Shown: piece by piece, positions 23,656 through 32,709 of the stretch
Position numbering within the stretch: position 1 is the stretch's first letter
Layout: every line of letters begins with the position of its first letter
Assembly: GCF_047302465.1 (NCBI RefSeq)
Contig: NZ_CP178621.1
Coordinates: 186,001 to 250,000, forward strand
Direction of reading: 5' to 3'
DNA: 64,000 nt
DNA from: JACMRP01 sp047302465
GTDB lineage: Bacteria > Bdellovibrionota > Bdellovibrionia > Bdellovibrionales > Bdellovibrionaceae
The notes under the pieces: generated by a model
Seen by the model: only the letters and a program-made list of their open reading frames with translations
Databases searched by the model: none
What the model was told of the DNA's origin: nothing
Position numbers and translations under genes: made by a program

Positions 23656-25482
23656 ATGAAAGCAAACGTTCCAAACGCCAGTTCAAAAGAGCCCACTAAA
23701 GTTCTCACGCTAGCAGAGCAAGAAGCCATCATCAAAGAAGAGATTCAAAAGTTTATTAAACTTTCGAAAGAAAAAGGCTCGCTCACTATCGAAGAGATCA
23801 ATGAGCTCTTGCCACAAGAAATTCTGGCGCCGTCAGTTTTGGATGCCTTCATGCATGCTCTGGAAGCTGCAGGGGTTGTTATCTCTGAACTGATTGAAGC
23901 TTCTAAAGAAGAGGGCGAAGGTGCATTCCTTGCCGATCCTGATAAAGAAGATGAAGAAGCGGACGAAGACGAAATCGCTGAAAGCGAAGACGTTAAAGGT
24001 AATGACCCAGTTCGTTTATACTTACGTAAAATGGGTAGCGTATCCCTTCTTACTCGTGAGGGTGAAGTTGAGATCGCTCGCCGTATTGAAAAAGGGGAGC
24101 GTGAGATCGTTAAAGCGATCTTGTTGTCACCACTTGGTACTTACGAAATCATCCAACTCGGTAAACGTTTGGATGAAGGCCGTATCAAAGTAAAATCGAT
24201 CTTCCGTGGTTTGGAAGACGAAGAAACACAATACGACGAAAAAGAATATATCGACAAAATTCACGAACTCATCGGTACGGTAACTGCCTACCACGAGTCT
24301 GTGAAAAAATACTTCGACGTTCTTCGTAAAGAAGAAACCAACACGCCAGCTCGTAAAGCAGCGATGGATGAGTTGTTGAAGGTGAACGACAAGTTGATGG
24401 CAAGTTTCGAATCCATCAACTTCAATCGTAAGACGATCAACCGTATCGTGATTAAGTTCAAAAACTTGGTGGGCCGTATGTCGGTTCTTCGCCGTCGTAT
24501 CAAAGACGGTACCGAGAGAACTTTCTCTAAAGACGTTAACGCTCTTGTTGAGCGTTTGAAGTTGATCGATGGTAACGAAAAAGAATTAACTAAAATGACT
24601 CGTGAGACTGGCTTGAATTACAACAAGTTCCGCTCTTACGCGATCCAAGCTCAAGAGGCTTCTGTCCGCTTGGGACGTTTGGATAGCGAAACAGAGATGA
24701 ACTTCCGTTGGATCCAAGACACGTACACTGCGATCTGGAAAGGTGAGCGCGAAGCGGATTTAGCAAAATCTGAGTTGGTTGAAGCCAATCTTCGTCTCGT
24801 GGTTTCTATCGCGAAGAAGTACACGAACCGCGGTCTTCAATTCTTGGATTTGATCCAAGAAGGTAACATCGGTTTGATGAAAGCCGTTGATAAGTTCGAA
24901 TACCGTCGTGGTTACAAGTTCTCTACTTATGCGACTTGGTGGATTCGTCAGGCGATTACTCGTGCGATTGCCGATCAGGCGCGTACGATTCGTATTCCAG
25001 TTCATATGATCGAGACGATCAATAAGCTTGTTCGTACTTCTCGTTATCTAGTTCAAGAGCTTGGCCGTGAGCCAATTCCTGAAGAGATCGCAGAGAAAAT
25101 GGACATGCCAGTCGATAAAGTTCGTAAAGTCCTTAAGATTGCGAAAGAGCCTATTTCTTTGGAAACTCCAGTTGGTGAAGAAGAAGATTCTCACTTGGGA
25201 GACTTTATCGAAGATAAAAAGGTCATCAATCCAGCTGAAGCGATTGTGAACTTGAACTTGGCAGAACAAACACGTCGTGTGCTTTCAACTTTGACTCCGA
25301 GAGAAGAAAAAGTGTTACGTATGCGTTTCGGTATCGGCGAAGAATCGGATCACACTTTGGAAGAAGTGGGTCAGGACTTTAACGTAACTCGTGAACGTAT
25401 TCGTCAGATCGAGGCGAAAGCTCTCCGTAAGCTGCGCCACCCGAGCCGTAGCAACAAGCTTAAGGCTTTCATCGACGGATAG
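23656..25482 (+). CDS. rpoD: RNA polymerase primary sigma factor RpoD
   Basis: A 608-residue sigma-70. Region 1.1 (about 20-80) is followed by an acidic linker (EDEEADEDEIAE), region 1.2 (DPVRLYLRKMGSVSLLTREGE), a large non-conserved insert, region 2 (NLRLVVSIAKKYTNRGLQFLDLIQEGNIGLMKAVDKFEYRRG), region 3 and region 4.2 with its helix-turn-helix (TLEEVGQDFNVTRERIRQIEAKALRKLR). All core-binding and -10 and -35 recognition segments are present, so housekeeping promoters here should resemble TTGACA/TATAAT. Last gene of the macromolecular synthesis operon, closed by a strong terminator. Confidence 0.98.
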   Translation: MKANVPNASSKEPTKVLTLAEQEAIIKEEIQKFIKLSKEKGSLTIEEINELLPQEILAPSVLDAFMHALEAAGVVISELIEASKEEGEGAFLADPDKEDEEADEDEIAESEDVKGNDPVRLYLRKMGSVSLLTREGEVEIARRIEKGEREIVKAILLSPLGTYEIIQLGKRLDEGRIKVKSIFRGLEDEETQYDEKEYIDKIHELIGTVTAYHESVKKYFDVLRKEETNTPARKAAMDELLKVNDKLMASFESINFNRKTINRIVIKFKNLVGRMSVLRRRIKDGTERTFSKDVNALVERLKLIDGNEKELTKMTRETGLNYNKFRSYAIQAQEASVRLGRLDSETEMNFRWIQDTYTAIWKGEREADLAKSELVEANLRLVVSIAKKYTNRGLQFLDLIQEGNIGLMKAVDKFEYRRGYKFSTYATWWIRQAITRAIADQARTIRIPVHMIETINKLVRTSRYLVQELGREPIPEEIAEKMDMPVDKVRKVLKIAKEPISLETPVGEEEDSHLGDFIEDKKVINPAEAIVNLNLAEQTRRVLSTLTPREEKVLRMRFGIGEESDHTLEEVGQDFNVTRERIRQIEAKALRKLRHPSRSNKLKAFIDG

Positions 25483-25503
25483 TGTGAAGATTCCATGACA
25501 ATT

Positions 25504-25537
25504 CAAAAGGGAAGGCGTAACAACCTTCCCTTTTTTA
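25504..25537. terminator. Terminator after rpoD
   Basis: A-run, GGGAAGG, loop of about eight bases, CCTTCCC and a T-run. A perfect GC-rich stem 22 bases after the rpoD stop. Confidence 0.92.
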
Positions 25538-25659
25538 TTTCTAGATATCCAGAATGTCTCCACATTAGAGGACTTGTGGTTCTTACTCACCCTACATAAG
25601 ATTCTCCCATCAAGATTAGAGAACTTAGTTTCTAAGTAATCATTTTAGGAGGATCCATC

Positions 25660-26529
25660 ATGAAACTGCTATCACTTGCTATCATCACATTGGCATCTGC
25701 ATCGGCATTTGCTGCGAAATCTAACACGCAATACTATTTCCAGCCTGGCGCGAGCAACCACGTCGTCGAAGCGAATTACCTAATGGATGTAAAACCTGCA
25801 AAAACAGAAACGGCAGGTGTTGAAACAGATGCGAAGCAGGAAATGAGCGACATCTATTTGAACTATACCTACGGCATGAGCGACAACCATGCGATTGGTC
25901 TCGAGACATTCTTTGGGAATAACAAAACGACCACTGGCACGACCTCGAGTACTGCAAGTGGGATGGGTGACATTCACGTTTACTACAAAGGTTTCTCGGA
26001 AATCTGGCATTATGGAGCCGATCTTGGCTTCAATACAGAGAAAATCAAGCTAGATGCGACGACTGGTGCGATCGACAACAGATCGACAGGTGGTATGTCG
26101 TTTAAAGCGAATGTCGGTGTGATGGTAAATAACGCTGCCATGAATTACGGTGCTGACTTATCTTACTTAATGCCACTTGAGCGTAAGGTCGACAATGCTG
26201 CTGGTACAACACTTACGGGCGGCAATACTTTGAAGCTAGCTCCTTTCCTTGAGTACAACTGGGGAATGGGCTTCTTGGGTGCTGAGCTTTCTTACAACAT
26301 GATGGACGATACAAAGATGGATACTTCTGGTGTAGAAACCACATTTAAAGGCGAAAGCTATGCTGGGTTTCTTTTGTACGGCACGTATGACTTTAATGAA
26401 ATGTTCACAGGTATTTTGGATCTAGGCATGAACATGCATCCAGAACATGAAGAGACCAATGTGGCAGGAACAAAAGTAAAAGCCTACACAGAGACCATCG
26501 TAAATATTGGCTTGCGTATGACTTTCTAA
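25660..26529 (+). CDS. Outer-membrane beta-barrel protein
   Basis: A 289-residue protein with a signal peptide (ASASAFA-A) and alternating hydrophobic/polar strands across its whole length. It ends in NIGLRMTF, the aromatic C-terminal residue that the BAM machinery recognises. About 12 strands can be drawn by eye, with YNWGMGFLGAELSYNMM and FNEMFTGILDLGMNM as examples. No enzyme motif is visible. A strong AGGAGGA ribosome site precedes the ATG. It has its own terminator, so it is a single-gene unit. A porin-like or structural role is inferred. Confidence 0.8.
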   Translation: MKLLSLAIITLASASAFAAKSNTQYYFQPGASNHVVEANYLMDVKPAKTETAGVETDAKQEMSDIYLNYTYGMSDNHAIGLETFFGNNKTTTGTTSSTASGMGDIHVYYKGFSEIWHYGADLGFNTEKIKLDATTGAIDNRSTGGMSFKANVGVMVNNAAMNYGADLSYLMPLERKVDNAAGTTLTGGNTLKLAPFLEYNWGMGFLGAELSYNMMDDTKMDTSGVETTFKGESYAGFLLYGTYDFNEMFTGILDLGMNMHPEHEETNVAGTKVKAYTETIVNIGLRMTF

Positions 26530-26554
26530 TTCAACCCGGTTTGAGTTAGAAATC

Positions 26555-26585
26555 AAAAGGGATGGGCTTAGCACCATCCCTTTTT
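26555..26585 (+). terminator. Terminator after the barrel gene
   Basis: AAAAGGGATGG, loop of eight bases, CCATCCC and a T-run. A perfect seven-pair core stem. Confidence 0.9.
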
Positions 26586-26709
26586 GTTTGTCCGAAAATT
26601 GGAGAATTTCCTCTAAGTTGGACGCGAACTCCCAAATATTCCCCATAGAGCCCGGCATTATTGTTGCTACCTTGCACAGTTTCAACGAAAGTATGGGGGT
26701 ATGAATTCT

Positions 26710-28233
26710 ATGGCCGTGCCTTTTGAAACACTTCTGCAGCAGTCTTTTCTTCTTCCCTCATTTCGATTAGGACAAAAAGAAATTATCACTGCGATTCTTG
26801 CGAAGAAAGACGTGTTGGCAGTTCTTCCAACAGGCGGCGGTAAATCCCTTTGTTATCAGTATCCGGCGGTCTATACACAACAACTCGTTGTAGTGATCTC
26901 ACCATTGATTGCTTTGATGAAAGACCAAGTGATGAACCTTCAGCGCCAAGGAATCGCTGCTGGTTGTTTGTATTCAGGACAAAGCGATGATGAAAAACGC
27001 GCTATATTTGCAGAAATTGGCAAAGGCGGATCTTACCTTCTTTATCTATCTCCGGAGCGGGTACAAAAAGAAGGTTTTCAAAAGTGGATTCAGAACCGTG
27101 CTATCGCGCTTTTTGCCGTGGATGAAGCCCATTGCGTTTCTCAGTGGGGGCATGACTTCCGTGAAGAGTATAGCCAGCTAAGTATTCTGAAGAAGCTGCG
27201 TCCCGATGTTCCTATTTTGGCGCTGACGGCTTCTGCAACACCGACTGTATTGACGGATGTCGCAAAAAACCTAGGTCTTGTTACCCCAGAAAAGCACGTT
27301 CACGGGTTCTATAGACCGAATCTTTATTATCAGGTCGAGCAGTGTGGTGATGAAGATGCCAAGTCGTTGATGCTATCTCAGGCGATTCGTCAAACTCCAC
27401 AGGGCAGAGTTATCGTTTATTGCGGTACTCGCCGAGTGACAGAAGAACTTTCTGGGTATTTGTCGCAGCATTTTGATCGCGTTGGTTTTTATCACGCGGG
27501 ACTTAGTACTGAAGAGCGTACTGCAACTCAAGAAGCCTACGCAAAGAGTGAACTTCGTATCCTTGTGGCCACCAATGCGTTTGGGATGGGAATTGACCAG
27601 CCGGATGTGCGTTTAGTAGTGCATTTCCAGATGCCAGCGAATATCGATTCTCTATATCAGGAAATGGGTCGTGCGGGTCGTGACGGCAAAGAATCGACGT
27701 GCCTGATGTTATACGCAAAGAAGGACAAGGGGCTTCAATCTTATTTTATTGATAATTCCGAAGCACCCAAGGCTATTAAGAATGCACGTTGGAAAAACTT
27801 AGATGCTCTTGTGAACTATTCTGAGGGCGGTGAGTGTCGTCACGCCGAGATTTTGACTTATTATAAAGATGCTCAACGTATTGATACCTGTGGGCACTGT
27901 GATAGCTGCAGTCCAAAATCAGAACGCCGAATTCAAAAACCTGCAAAACCAGTTGTGGTAAAAGTTGCGAAGACTAAAACTCGCAAGTCCGGTGCTGCAG
28001 ATGTCGATCTGAATCAAGTACAAGAAATGCGTTTTGAAAATCTTCGCCGTTGGAGAAAGCAAAAAGCCCAAGAGCTGGATGTCCCAGCATTTGTGGTCTT
28101 TAGCGATCAAACTTTGAAACAATTGGCGATCAAAAATCCGCAAAGCATGGATGAACTTGAAAACATCTATGGAATTGGCGAATCCAAACTAGAAAAATTT
28201 GGTTGGGATCTTTTGGCCGAGCTTAGTGACTAA
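26710..28233 (+). CDS. recQ: RecQ family DNA helicase without the RQC wing
   Basis: A 507-residue ATP-dependent 3'-5' helicase. Walker A PTGGGKS, DEAH box (FAVDEAHCVSQWGHDF), motif III TASATP and motif VI GRAGRDG are intact. The four zinc cysteines are present (GECRHAE and CGHCDSC). Instead of the winged-helix RQC domain of E. coli RecQ (about 610 residues in all), a basic linker leads directly to a C-terminal HRDC domain. The start at 26710 is preferred: the GGGGG before the first ATG at 26701 is only one base away from it but ten from the second. It overlaps tail to tail by four bases with the hydrolase gene on the other strand. Confidence 0.92.
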   Translation: MAVPFETLLQQSFLLPSFRLGQKEIITAILAKKDVLAVLPTGGGKSLCYQYPAVYTQQLVVVISPLIALMKDQVMNLQRQGIAAGCLYSGQSDDEKRAIFAEIGKGGSYLLYLSPERVQKEGFQKWIQNRAIALFAVDEAHCVSQWGHDFREEYSQLSILKKLRPDVPILALTASATPTVLTDVAKNLGLVTPEKHVHGFYRPNLYYQVEQCGDEDAKSLMLSQAIRQTPQGRVIVYCGTRRVTEELSGYLSQHFDRVGFYHAGLSTEERTATQEAYAKSELRILVATNAFGMGIDQPDVRLVVHFQMPANIDSLYQEMGRAGRDGKESTCLMLYAKKDKGLQSYFIDNSEAPKAIKNARWKNLDALVNYSEGGECRHAEILTYYKDAQRIDTCGHCDSCSPKSERRIQKPAKPVVVKVAKTKTRKSGAADVDLNQVQEMRFENLRRWRKQKAQELDVPAFVVFSDQTLKQLAIKNPQSMDELENIYGIGESKLEKFGWDLLAELSD

Positions 28234-28979
28234 CGGTTTTTGAGCTTGCTAAGTACCCAATCCGGATCGTCTAACGGCAAATCATGTCCAGCCCAAGGAT
28301 GCACATACATCGGACACTGCCAAGCCTCGGCAAGTGCTTTTGAGCAAGAGGCATCTACGAAGTGATCATTCGCACTATTTAATAAAACCGTAGGAACTCG
28401 TGGCTTTGTCGGGAAAGTATAGTTACCCGCAGCCCACAGCTGACGGACGAAATTTTGAATCTGGATTGGATGAGCGGTCGATTCTTCTGTCCAGATCGGC
28501 AACGCATAGTCGCGACGCTCGGAAGAGTTCGCAGTCATCATTAATATTTTGCGTTCCATATCTTCAACGGTAAAGCGGCGCTTAAAGCCCGCTATCATTA
28601 AGGCCATTTTCAAATAATTTTCGGGCTTAAGGCGTTCGTAAAATTTAGAATGCTGAGCAGAGCTCGAATTGATTAAGACTAACTCTTCGATCTCTTGAGG
28701 ATAGCGATCTGCCCATGCGGTTGCTAACATCGCACCCAAGGATATGGCAAGAATATGGACTTTTTCGCCTGAACGTACAAACTTACTTTGGCGACGGAAA
28801 GACTCCACCATTTCGTTCATCGTCAGAGGGCTGTTTTCGCGATAGAGCGAGCCATTGCCGGGAATTTCTAGGTATTCGAATTTATCGTTTGGAAACGCAG
28901 CTTGAATGCGCTCCGGAAAGTCAGCCCAATGGCCGACCCCGCGAGCTAAACCACGAATGAGTATCCAATTTTTTTGCAT
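28230..28979 (-). CDS. Alpha/beta hydrolase
   Basis: A 249-residue alpha/beta hydrolase. The nucleophile elbow reads AISLG (Ser in LAISLGAML), with Ala in place of the usual first Gly. The acid is probably in NSANDHFVD and the base in WAGHDLPLD. An HG-like oxyanion region lies near the start (IRGLARG). The substrate cannot be predicted; esterase or acyl-chain hydrolysis is typical. It is last of a minus-strand group with an unknown envelope protein (20 bases upstream) and an MMPL exporter, so a lipid-related substrate is a fair inference. Four-base tail overlap with recQ. Confidence 0.85.
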   Translation of the reverse strand: MQKNWILIRGLARGVGHWADFPERIQAAFPNDKFEYLEIPGNGSLYRENSPLTMNEMVESFRRQSKFVRSGEKVHILAISLGAMLATAWADRYPQEIEELVLINSSSAQHSKFYERLKPENYLKMALMIAGFKRRFTVEDMERKILMMTANSSERRDYALPIWTEESTAHPIQIQNFVRQLWAAGNYTFPTKPRVPTVLLNSANDHFVDASCSKALAEAWQCPMYVHPWAGHDLPLDDPDWVLSKLKNR

Positions 28980-28998
28980 AACCTATTTTTGAATATTC

Positions 28999-30069
28999 TT
29001 AGTGAGTAGTCAAAACAAAGACACCCTCGCAAGAGCGGACTTTGGACTTACCAAGAAAACCTTTCATCATATCAACTAGTTTAGGAAGCATCTCTCGGGT
29101 AATGCGTACGCGATAGATTTCACCTTCCATTCCGGCAGCGGCGCCTCCGCCGGGTGGGAAGGCAACTGCAGCGGCACCAGAGAACCCAAACTGTTGAACG
29201 CCAGAAACTGCGTTCAAGCTAGAGATGCGATAGAAGGTTGCTTTCTGGATACTCGTGGACTCTGCACGGTTTTCCCAGTTGTAGCTTGCCGTTAACCCGG
29301 CAGCGCCAAAAAGAAACGGAGAGAAAATACGAGTTGCGCGACGGAATTCAACAATAGGTTCGATACTCAAACGGGTTTTGCCATTGTGAGTAGTTTTGAC
29401 GATGGAAAAACCTGTGGAAAACAGAAAATAAAAGCCCGCAGTGTCTGGCAGGTTTCTAAGATAAGGGCTCTTCTTTAAGCGCACCATCAACCAGTCTGCT
29501 AAACCAACTCCGCCAGCGACACCAATTTGAATGCTCAAAACACGGGCGTTTGCATTTGCAATAACCCCGGCATTTTTAAAGAACTGCTCATTCATTAAAT
29601 GAACCATTTTATTTACACTAGTGGCCTTCAAGCGAAGGGTCGTCAGAATCTTTGCTATTTTTGCCAAGAAGTGGTTTTTCTTAGAAATGAAAGTGTTCAC
29701 TTCTTCGGGCTTTAGGACCGTAAGAGCTGCGAGGTTTTCTGGGGAATCCGTAGAAACTGGAATTACAACCTCGGATTTTAGTTTTGCTTTATATGCATCG
29801 CCTTGCATCTCTTGAGAAATTTTTTGCAACTCTTCTAAAGTAGTTTGAACGGGTGGGGCATCCGCCAAAGCGCTGGGATCATAAGTAAAAGTCACGTGCT
29901 CTTGCGGAGCATCCGGAGATTTCGGCTCTAAGACAGTATTGTCGATGCCATCAATGCGAACGGCATCAAAATCTTTGATTTCTTCCACAGCTTTCGCGGT
30001 CGAAAAACCCCAAAGAAGACTGCTTGAAAGAATCAGACTTAAAATGAAAAAAGGCTTCCGGTTGTTCAT
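28999..30069 (-). CDS. Exported protein of unknown function
   Basis: A 356-residue protein with a signal peptide (cleavage after about STAKA at residue 26). The first 110 mature residues are acidic and probably disordered. The remaining part has long amphipathic and glycine-containing segments (IQIGVAGGVGLADWLMVRL, FSPFLFGAAGLTASYNW, QFGFSGAAAVAFPPGGGAAAGMEGE) that suggest membrane association or an outer-membrane beta structure. I recognise no family. It lies 40 bases after an RND/MMPL exporter and just before an alpha/beta hydrolase, all on the minus strand, so the three probably form an operon. Confidence 0.7.
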   Translation of the reverse strand: MNNRKPFFILSLILSSSLLWGFSTAKAVEEIKDFDAVRIDGIDNTVLEPKSPDAPQEHVTFTYDPSALADAPPVQTTLEELQKISQEMQGDAYKAKLKSEVVIPVSTDSPENLAALTVLKPEEVNTFISKKNHFLAKIAKILTTLRLKATSVNKMVHLMNEQFFKNAGVIANANARVLSIQIGVAGGVGLADWLMVRLKKSPYLRNLPDTAGFYFLFSTGFSIVKTTHNGKTRLSIEPIVEFRRATRIFSPFLFGAAGLTASYNWENRAESTSIQKATFYRISSLNAVSGVQQFGFSGAAAVAFPPGGGAAAGMEGEIYRVRITREMLPKLVDMMKGFLGKSKVRSCEGVFVLTTH

Positions 30070-30109
30070 ACCTAGGAAGCCTTCACGATTTATGCCGCTA
30101 AATAGACGA

Positions 30110-32470
30110 TTATAAAGGGGTTTGAGGCCCTTCAGGGCTGTTAGCCGGTGCCCTCTTTTGCTCAGGATTCACAGGCGGGGTGTCTCGTTCTGAGACAGTT
30201 GGTGCGGGGTCTTCCAACCAGTAAAGGCTTGCAGTTGAATGGGTTTCTGGCGAGAAATTCCATCCCCAAGCTTTCTGCAAAGCCGGGAAAGTGAAGAGGT
30301 CCGCCAAGAACGCTGCAACGAAAGCAATCGACAGAAAGATTGCAACGTGGCCGAAGAGTTTTAAATCTCCGAGTAGGAAAACCGGTAAGCACACCAAGAA
30401 AATCGCACTAGTTGCAAACATCGCAATACCGATGAGGTTCAGACCGCGCTTTAAAGCCTCATCATAACTAAAGCCTTTACGTTGTTCTTGTTGAATAACG
30501 TAGGAAAGGTGAACGGTATTGTCGCCCACAATTCCAAAAGCCACGCAAATCAGAATCACCAAGTTTGTATCAATAGGAACTTTGAAAAGGCTCATCGTTC
30601 CACTTACTGCTAAAAGTGGAATTGCATTCGGGATAAGAGCATATGCTGCCCACTTCCAACTGCGGTATTGATACAAATAGCAAAGGAAAATCAAAATAAA
30701 GCTTGAGAAGAACGATTCAAAGAAATCCTGAATCACACGACCGTTAATATACGAGCGAACGACCGAGAAGCCGCTTGCACGGATGCTAAGATGATCCGCA
30801 TATTTGCCCTTGAGAATTTCGACATTTTGTAAAACGTCGTCTAAGGCATCCGTAGACATCGATCTGAGGAAGACTGCCGTACGCATCTCGCCAGTGGATT
30901 CATTTAGTCCGCCACGCAAAACGCCATAGTCATTGAACATGTGTAGAATGGCTTCTTTCTTTTGTGCCGCTTCTTTTGGCGGAAGAGCTCCCGCTAATTG
31001 GCGGTTCAACTCGTCATCAATTTGACGAACGGAAGTAATGCGCGAGATTTGCGGATTTGCAGCCAGGTCCTTTTCCAAATTACGCATGGACTCGAAGACT
31101 TCTTTGTTAAAACGCTCGTCACCTATTTTTTTTGGTTGAACGACGACGTCCATAGAACCGACAAAATCAAAACCTTTTGAGAAAAGATCAATAGAACGGC
31201 TTAAAGGATGATTGTTAACGAATTTCGTATAGAAGTTGTCGTCCACATGAAGGCCGAAGCTAGTTCCCGCGCCAATCACTATCAATAGCAGAGATAATGC
31301 GATGATAGGCTTTGTATTTTTACCGATAAAACTTTCGATCTTCATAGACCAGGTATGAGCATCGAAGCGGCGAACTTGAGGGTTAAAGTTAAATACTCTG
31401 AGTGTCGTCGGTAGTACGTAGAAGATAAAACACCATTCAAACATACACGCAAAAGCGCAATAAATTCCAAAATAGCGGATCGGCAAGTTTTGATTCACGA
31501 TGAGTGCGATAAAACCCGCGGCCGTGGTGAGTGAGGCTAACAAGCATGGAACTTTGGCGATACGGACGGTTTCTTTCAGACGGTACTCGACGCTACCTTC
31601 TAGTTGCTGGAAGCGGCTGAAGAAGTGCAGAAGGTCGGCAGTCGACACAATGAAGGCAAACATCAGTGCAAAACTGCTATAAGGACCAAGACCGCCTTCG
31701 ACCAACATGATCAGACAAAGGGTCGCGGCATATACCACAAACATGACAAAAAAGTTCCACAGCAATATTTGACCTGAGCGATAGCAGAAGAACAAAAACA
31801 GCCCAATCGCCAGCAGAAGTAACGGCGTGATCACTCGTTGCTGAAAAACCATTTCTTTTAGAAAACTAGCGCTCGCGATCTTAGCTCCGAGTATGCCAGT
31901 GCGAACTCCTGGGTTGTCGCCTTCGACTTGTTTCAGGAACTTTTCAAGGCGAGCAACGGCAGGTTGTTCTTCTTTGCGCGGAAGATCTTGGACGAACTTA
32001 AAACTCATTAAGAACGCTGTGTGGTCTTCGCGGACAAGATTATTCTTCCACATCTCGGTGTTCAGCATTTCGAGTGCACGCGGAGTCCACTCTCCGTCTT
32101 TAATAAACGGAACCAGCTTGATACTTTGAGCATCAGCCTCGAAATATTTGGCGTTATGGGGACCTACGACGCTATCGAAGGCGAAATTCATTTCCAAAGC
32201 TAGGCTTACTTGTTGAGAGAGCTTTTGAATCTCGGCAGAGGTGAAAGGGGTGTTTTTTTCAACGACCACCCAAGCTGAAGCTTCGTCGTCAAAGCTTTTA
32301 AGGTCTTTTTCGTATTGGATGCGAACTGGATTAGAAGGACTTAAAAGACTTTGAATCTCGAATGGAATAGTTCTCTTGAGGAGAACAGCACAAACCGCGC
32401 AAAGGCCAATGAGGCCCATAACGATTGAAATTCTTGTGAGCCATAGTTTTATTGGATTTGAGTGTTGCAT
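30110..32470 (-). CDS. RND superfamily exporter (MMPL type)
   Basis: A 786-residue membrane transporter. Twelve helices can be drawn: helix 1 near residues 13-32, a periplasmic loop domain to about 210, five helices at 215-370, helix 7 near 395, a second loop domain to about 590, and five helices to 745. The paired layout and segments such as SFALMFAFIVSTADLLHFFSRF and LVILICVAFGIVGDNTVHLSYV match MMPL/HpnN-like proteins, which move lipids such as hopanoids or mycolate precursors. No membrane-fusion protein or outer-membrane factor is adjacent. The Pro-rich C-terminal tail is cytoplasmic. It is divergent from the lipid cluster that starts at 32710; lipid export is inferred. Confidence 0.88.
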   Translation of the reverse strand: MQHSNPIKLWLTRISIVMGLIGLCAVCAVLLKRTIPFEIQSLLSPSNPVRIQYEKDLKSFDDEASAWVVVEKNTPFTSAEIQKLSQQVSLALEMNFAFDSVVGPHNAKYFEADAQSIKLVPFIKDGEWTPRALEMLNTEMWKNNLVREDHTAFLMSFKFVQDLPRKEEQPAVARLEKFLKQVEGDNPGVRTGILGAKIASASFLKEMVFQQRVITPLLLLAIGLFLFFCYRSGQILLWNFFVMFVVYAATLCLIMLVEGGLGPYSSFALMFAFIVSTADLLHFFSRFQQLEGSVEYRLKETVRIAKVPCLLASLTTAAGFIALIVNQNLPIRYFGIYCAFACMFEWCFIFYVLPTTLRVFNFNPQVRRFDAHTWSMKIESFIGKNTKPIIALSLLLIVIGAGTSFGLHVDDNFYTKFVNNHPLSRSIDLFSKGFDFVGSMDVVVQPKKIGDERFNKEVFESMRNLEKDLAANPQISRITSVRQIDDELNRQLAGALPPKEAAQKKEAILHMFNDYGVLRGGLNESTGEMRTAVFLRSMSTDALDDVLQNVEILKGKYADHLSIRASGFSVVRSYINGRVIQDFFESFFSSFILIFLCYLYQYRSWKWAAYALIPNAIPLLAVSGTMSLFKVPIDTNLVILICVAFGIVGDNTVHLSYVIQQEQRKGFSYDEALKRGLNLIGIAMFATSAIFLVCLPVFLLGDLKLFGHVAIFLSIAFVAAFLADLFTFPALQKAWGWNFSPETHSTASLYWLEDPAPTVSERDTPPVNPEQKRAPANSPEGPQTPL

Positions 32471-32557
32471 ATAAAAAGTCTACTGAGACTTATTGATCTT
32501 TCAAAGAAAGAATTCACCGAAATGAAAACTTTGGTTGTCTACTCTTTGGAGGTTCAG

Positions 32558-32577
32558 CGGGCATTGTTTAATGCCCG
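32558..32577 (+). other. Perfect hairpin in the divergent upstream region
   Basis: CGGGCATT, loop GTTT, AATGCCCG. Eight perfect pairs and no T-run after it, 130 bases before the lipid cluster. It is not a plain terminator. The 239-base gap around it has no gene. It may be an operator or leader element. Confidence 0.45.
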
Positions 32578-32634
32578 GAACGATGCTGGTAATGATCGGA
32601 ACATCGACAGCGCAGTGTGCCTTTGGAAAATGAC

Positions 32635-32665
32635 TTGCTATAACAACCTCTGAAAAGACTATAAT
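32635..32665 (+). promoter_or_regulatory. Possible promoter of the lipid cluster
   Basis: TATAAT at 32660-32665 is a perfect -10 box. The best -35 candidate is TTGCTA at 32635-32640 with a long 19-base spacer. Forty bases separate the -10 box from the GGAGGGG ribosome site before the ATG at 32710. Confidence 0.45.
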
Positions 32666-32709
32666 TTTATTTACTGATCAATACCAGTTCTAACCATGGA
32701 GGGGTTTAA

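Noticed and set aside
32462..32653. Small open frame upstream of the lipid cluster
   Set aside because: It overlaps the divergent gene start and the hairpin, lacks a ribosome site and has no recognisable protein pattern.
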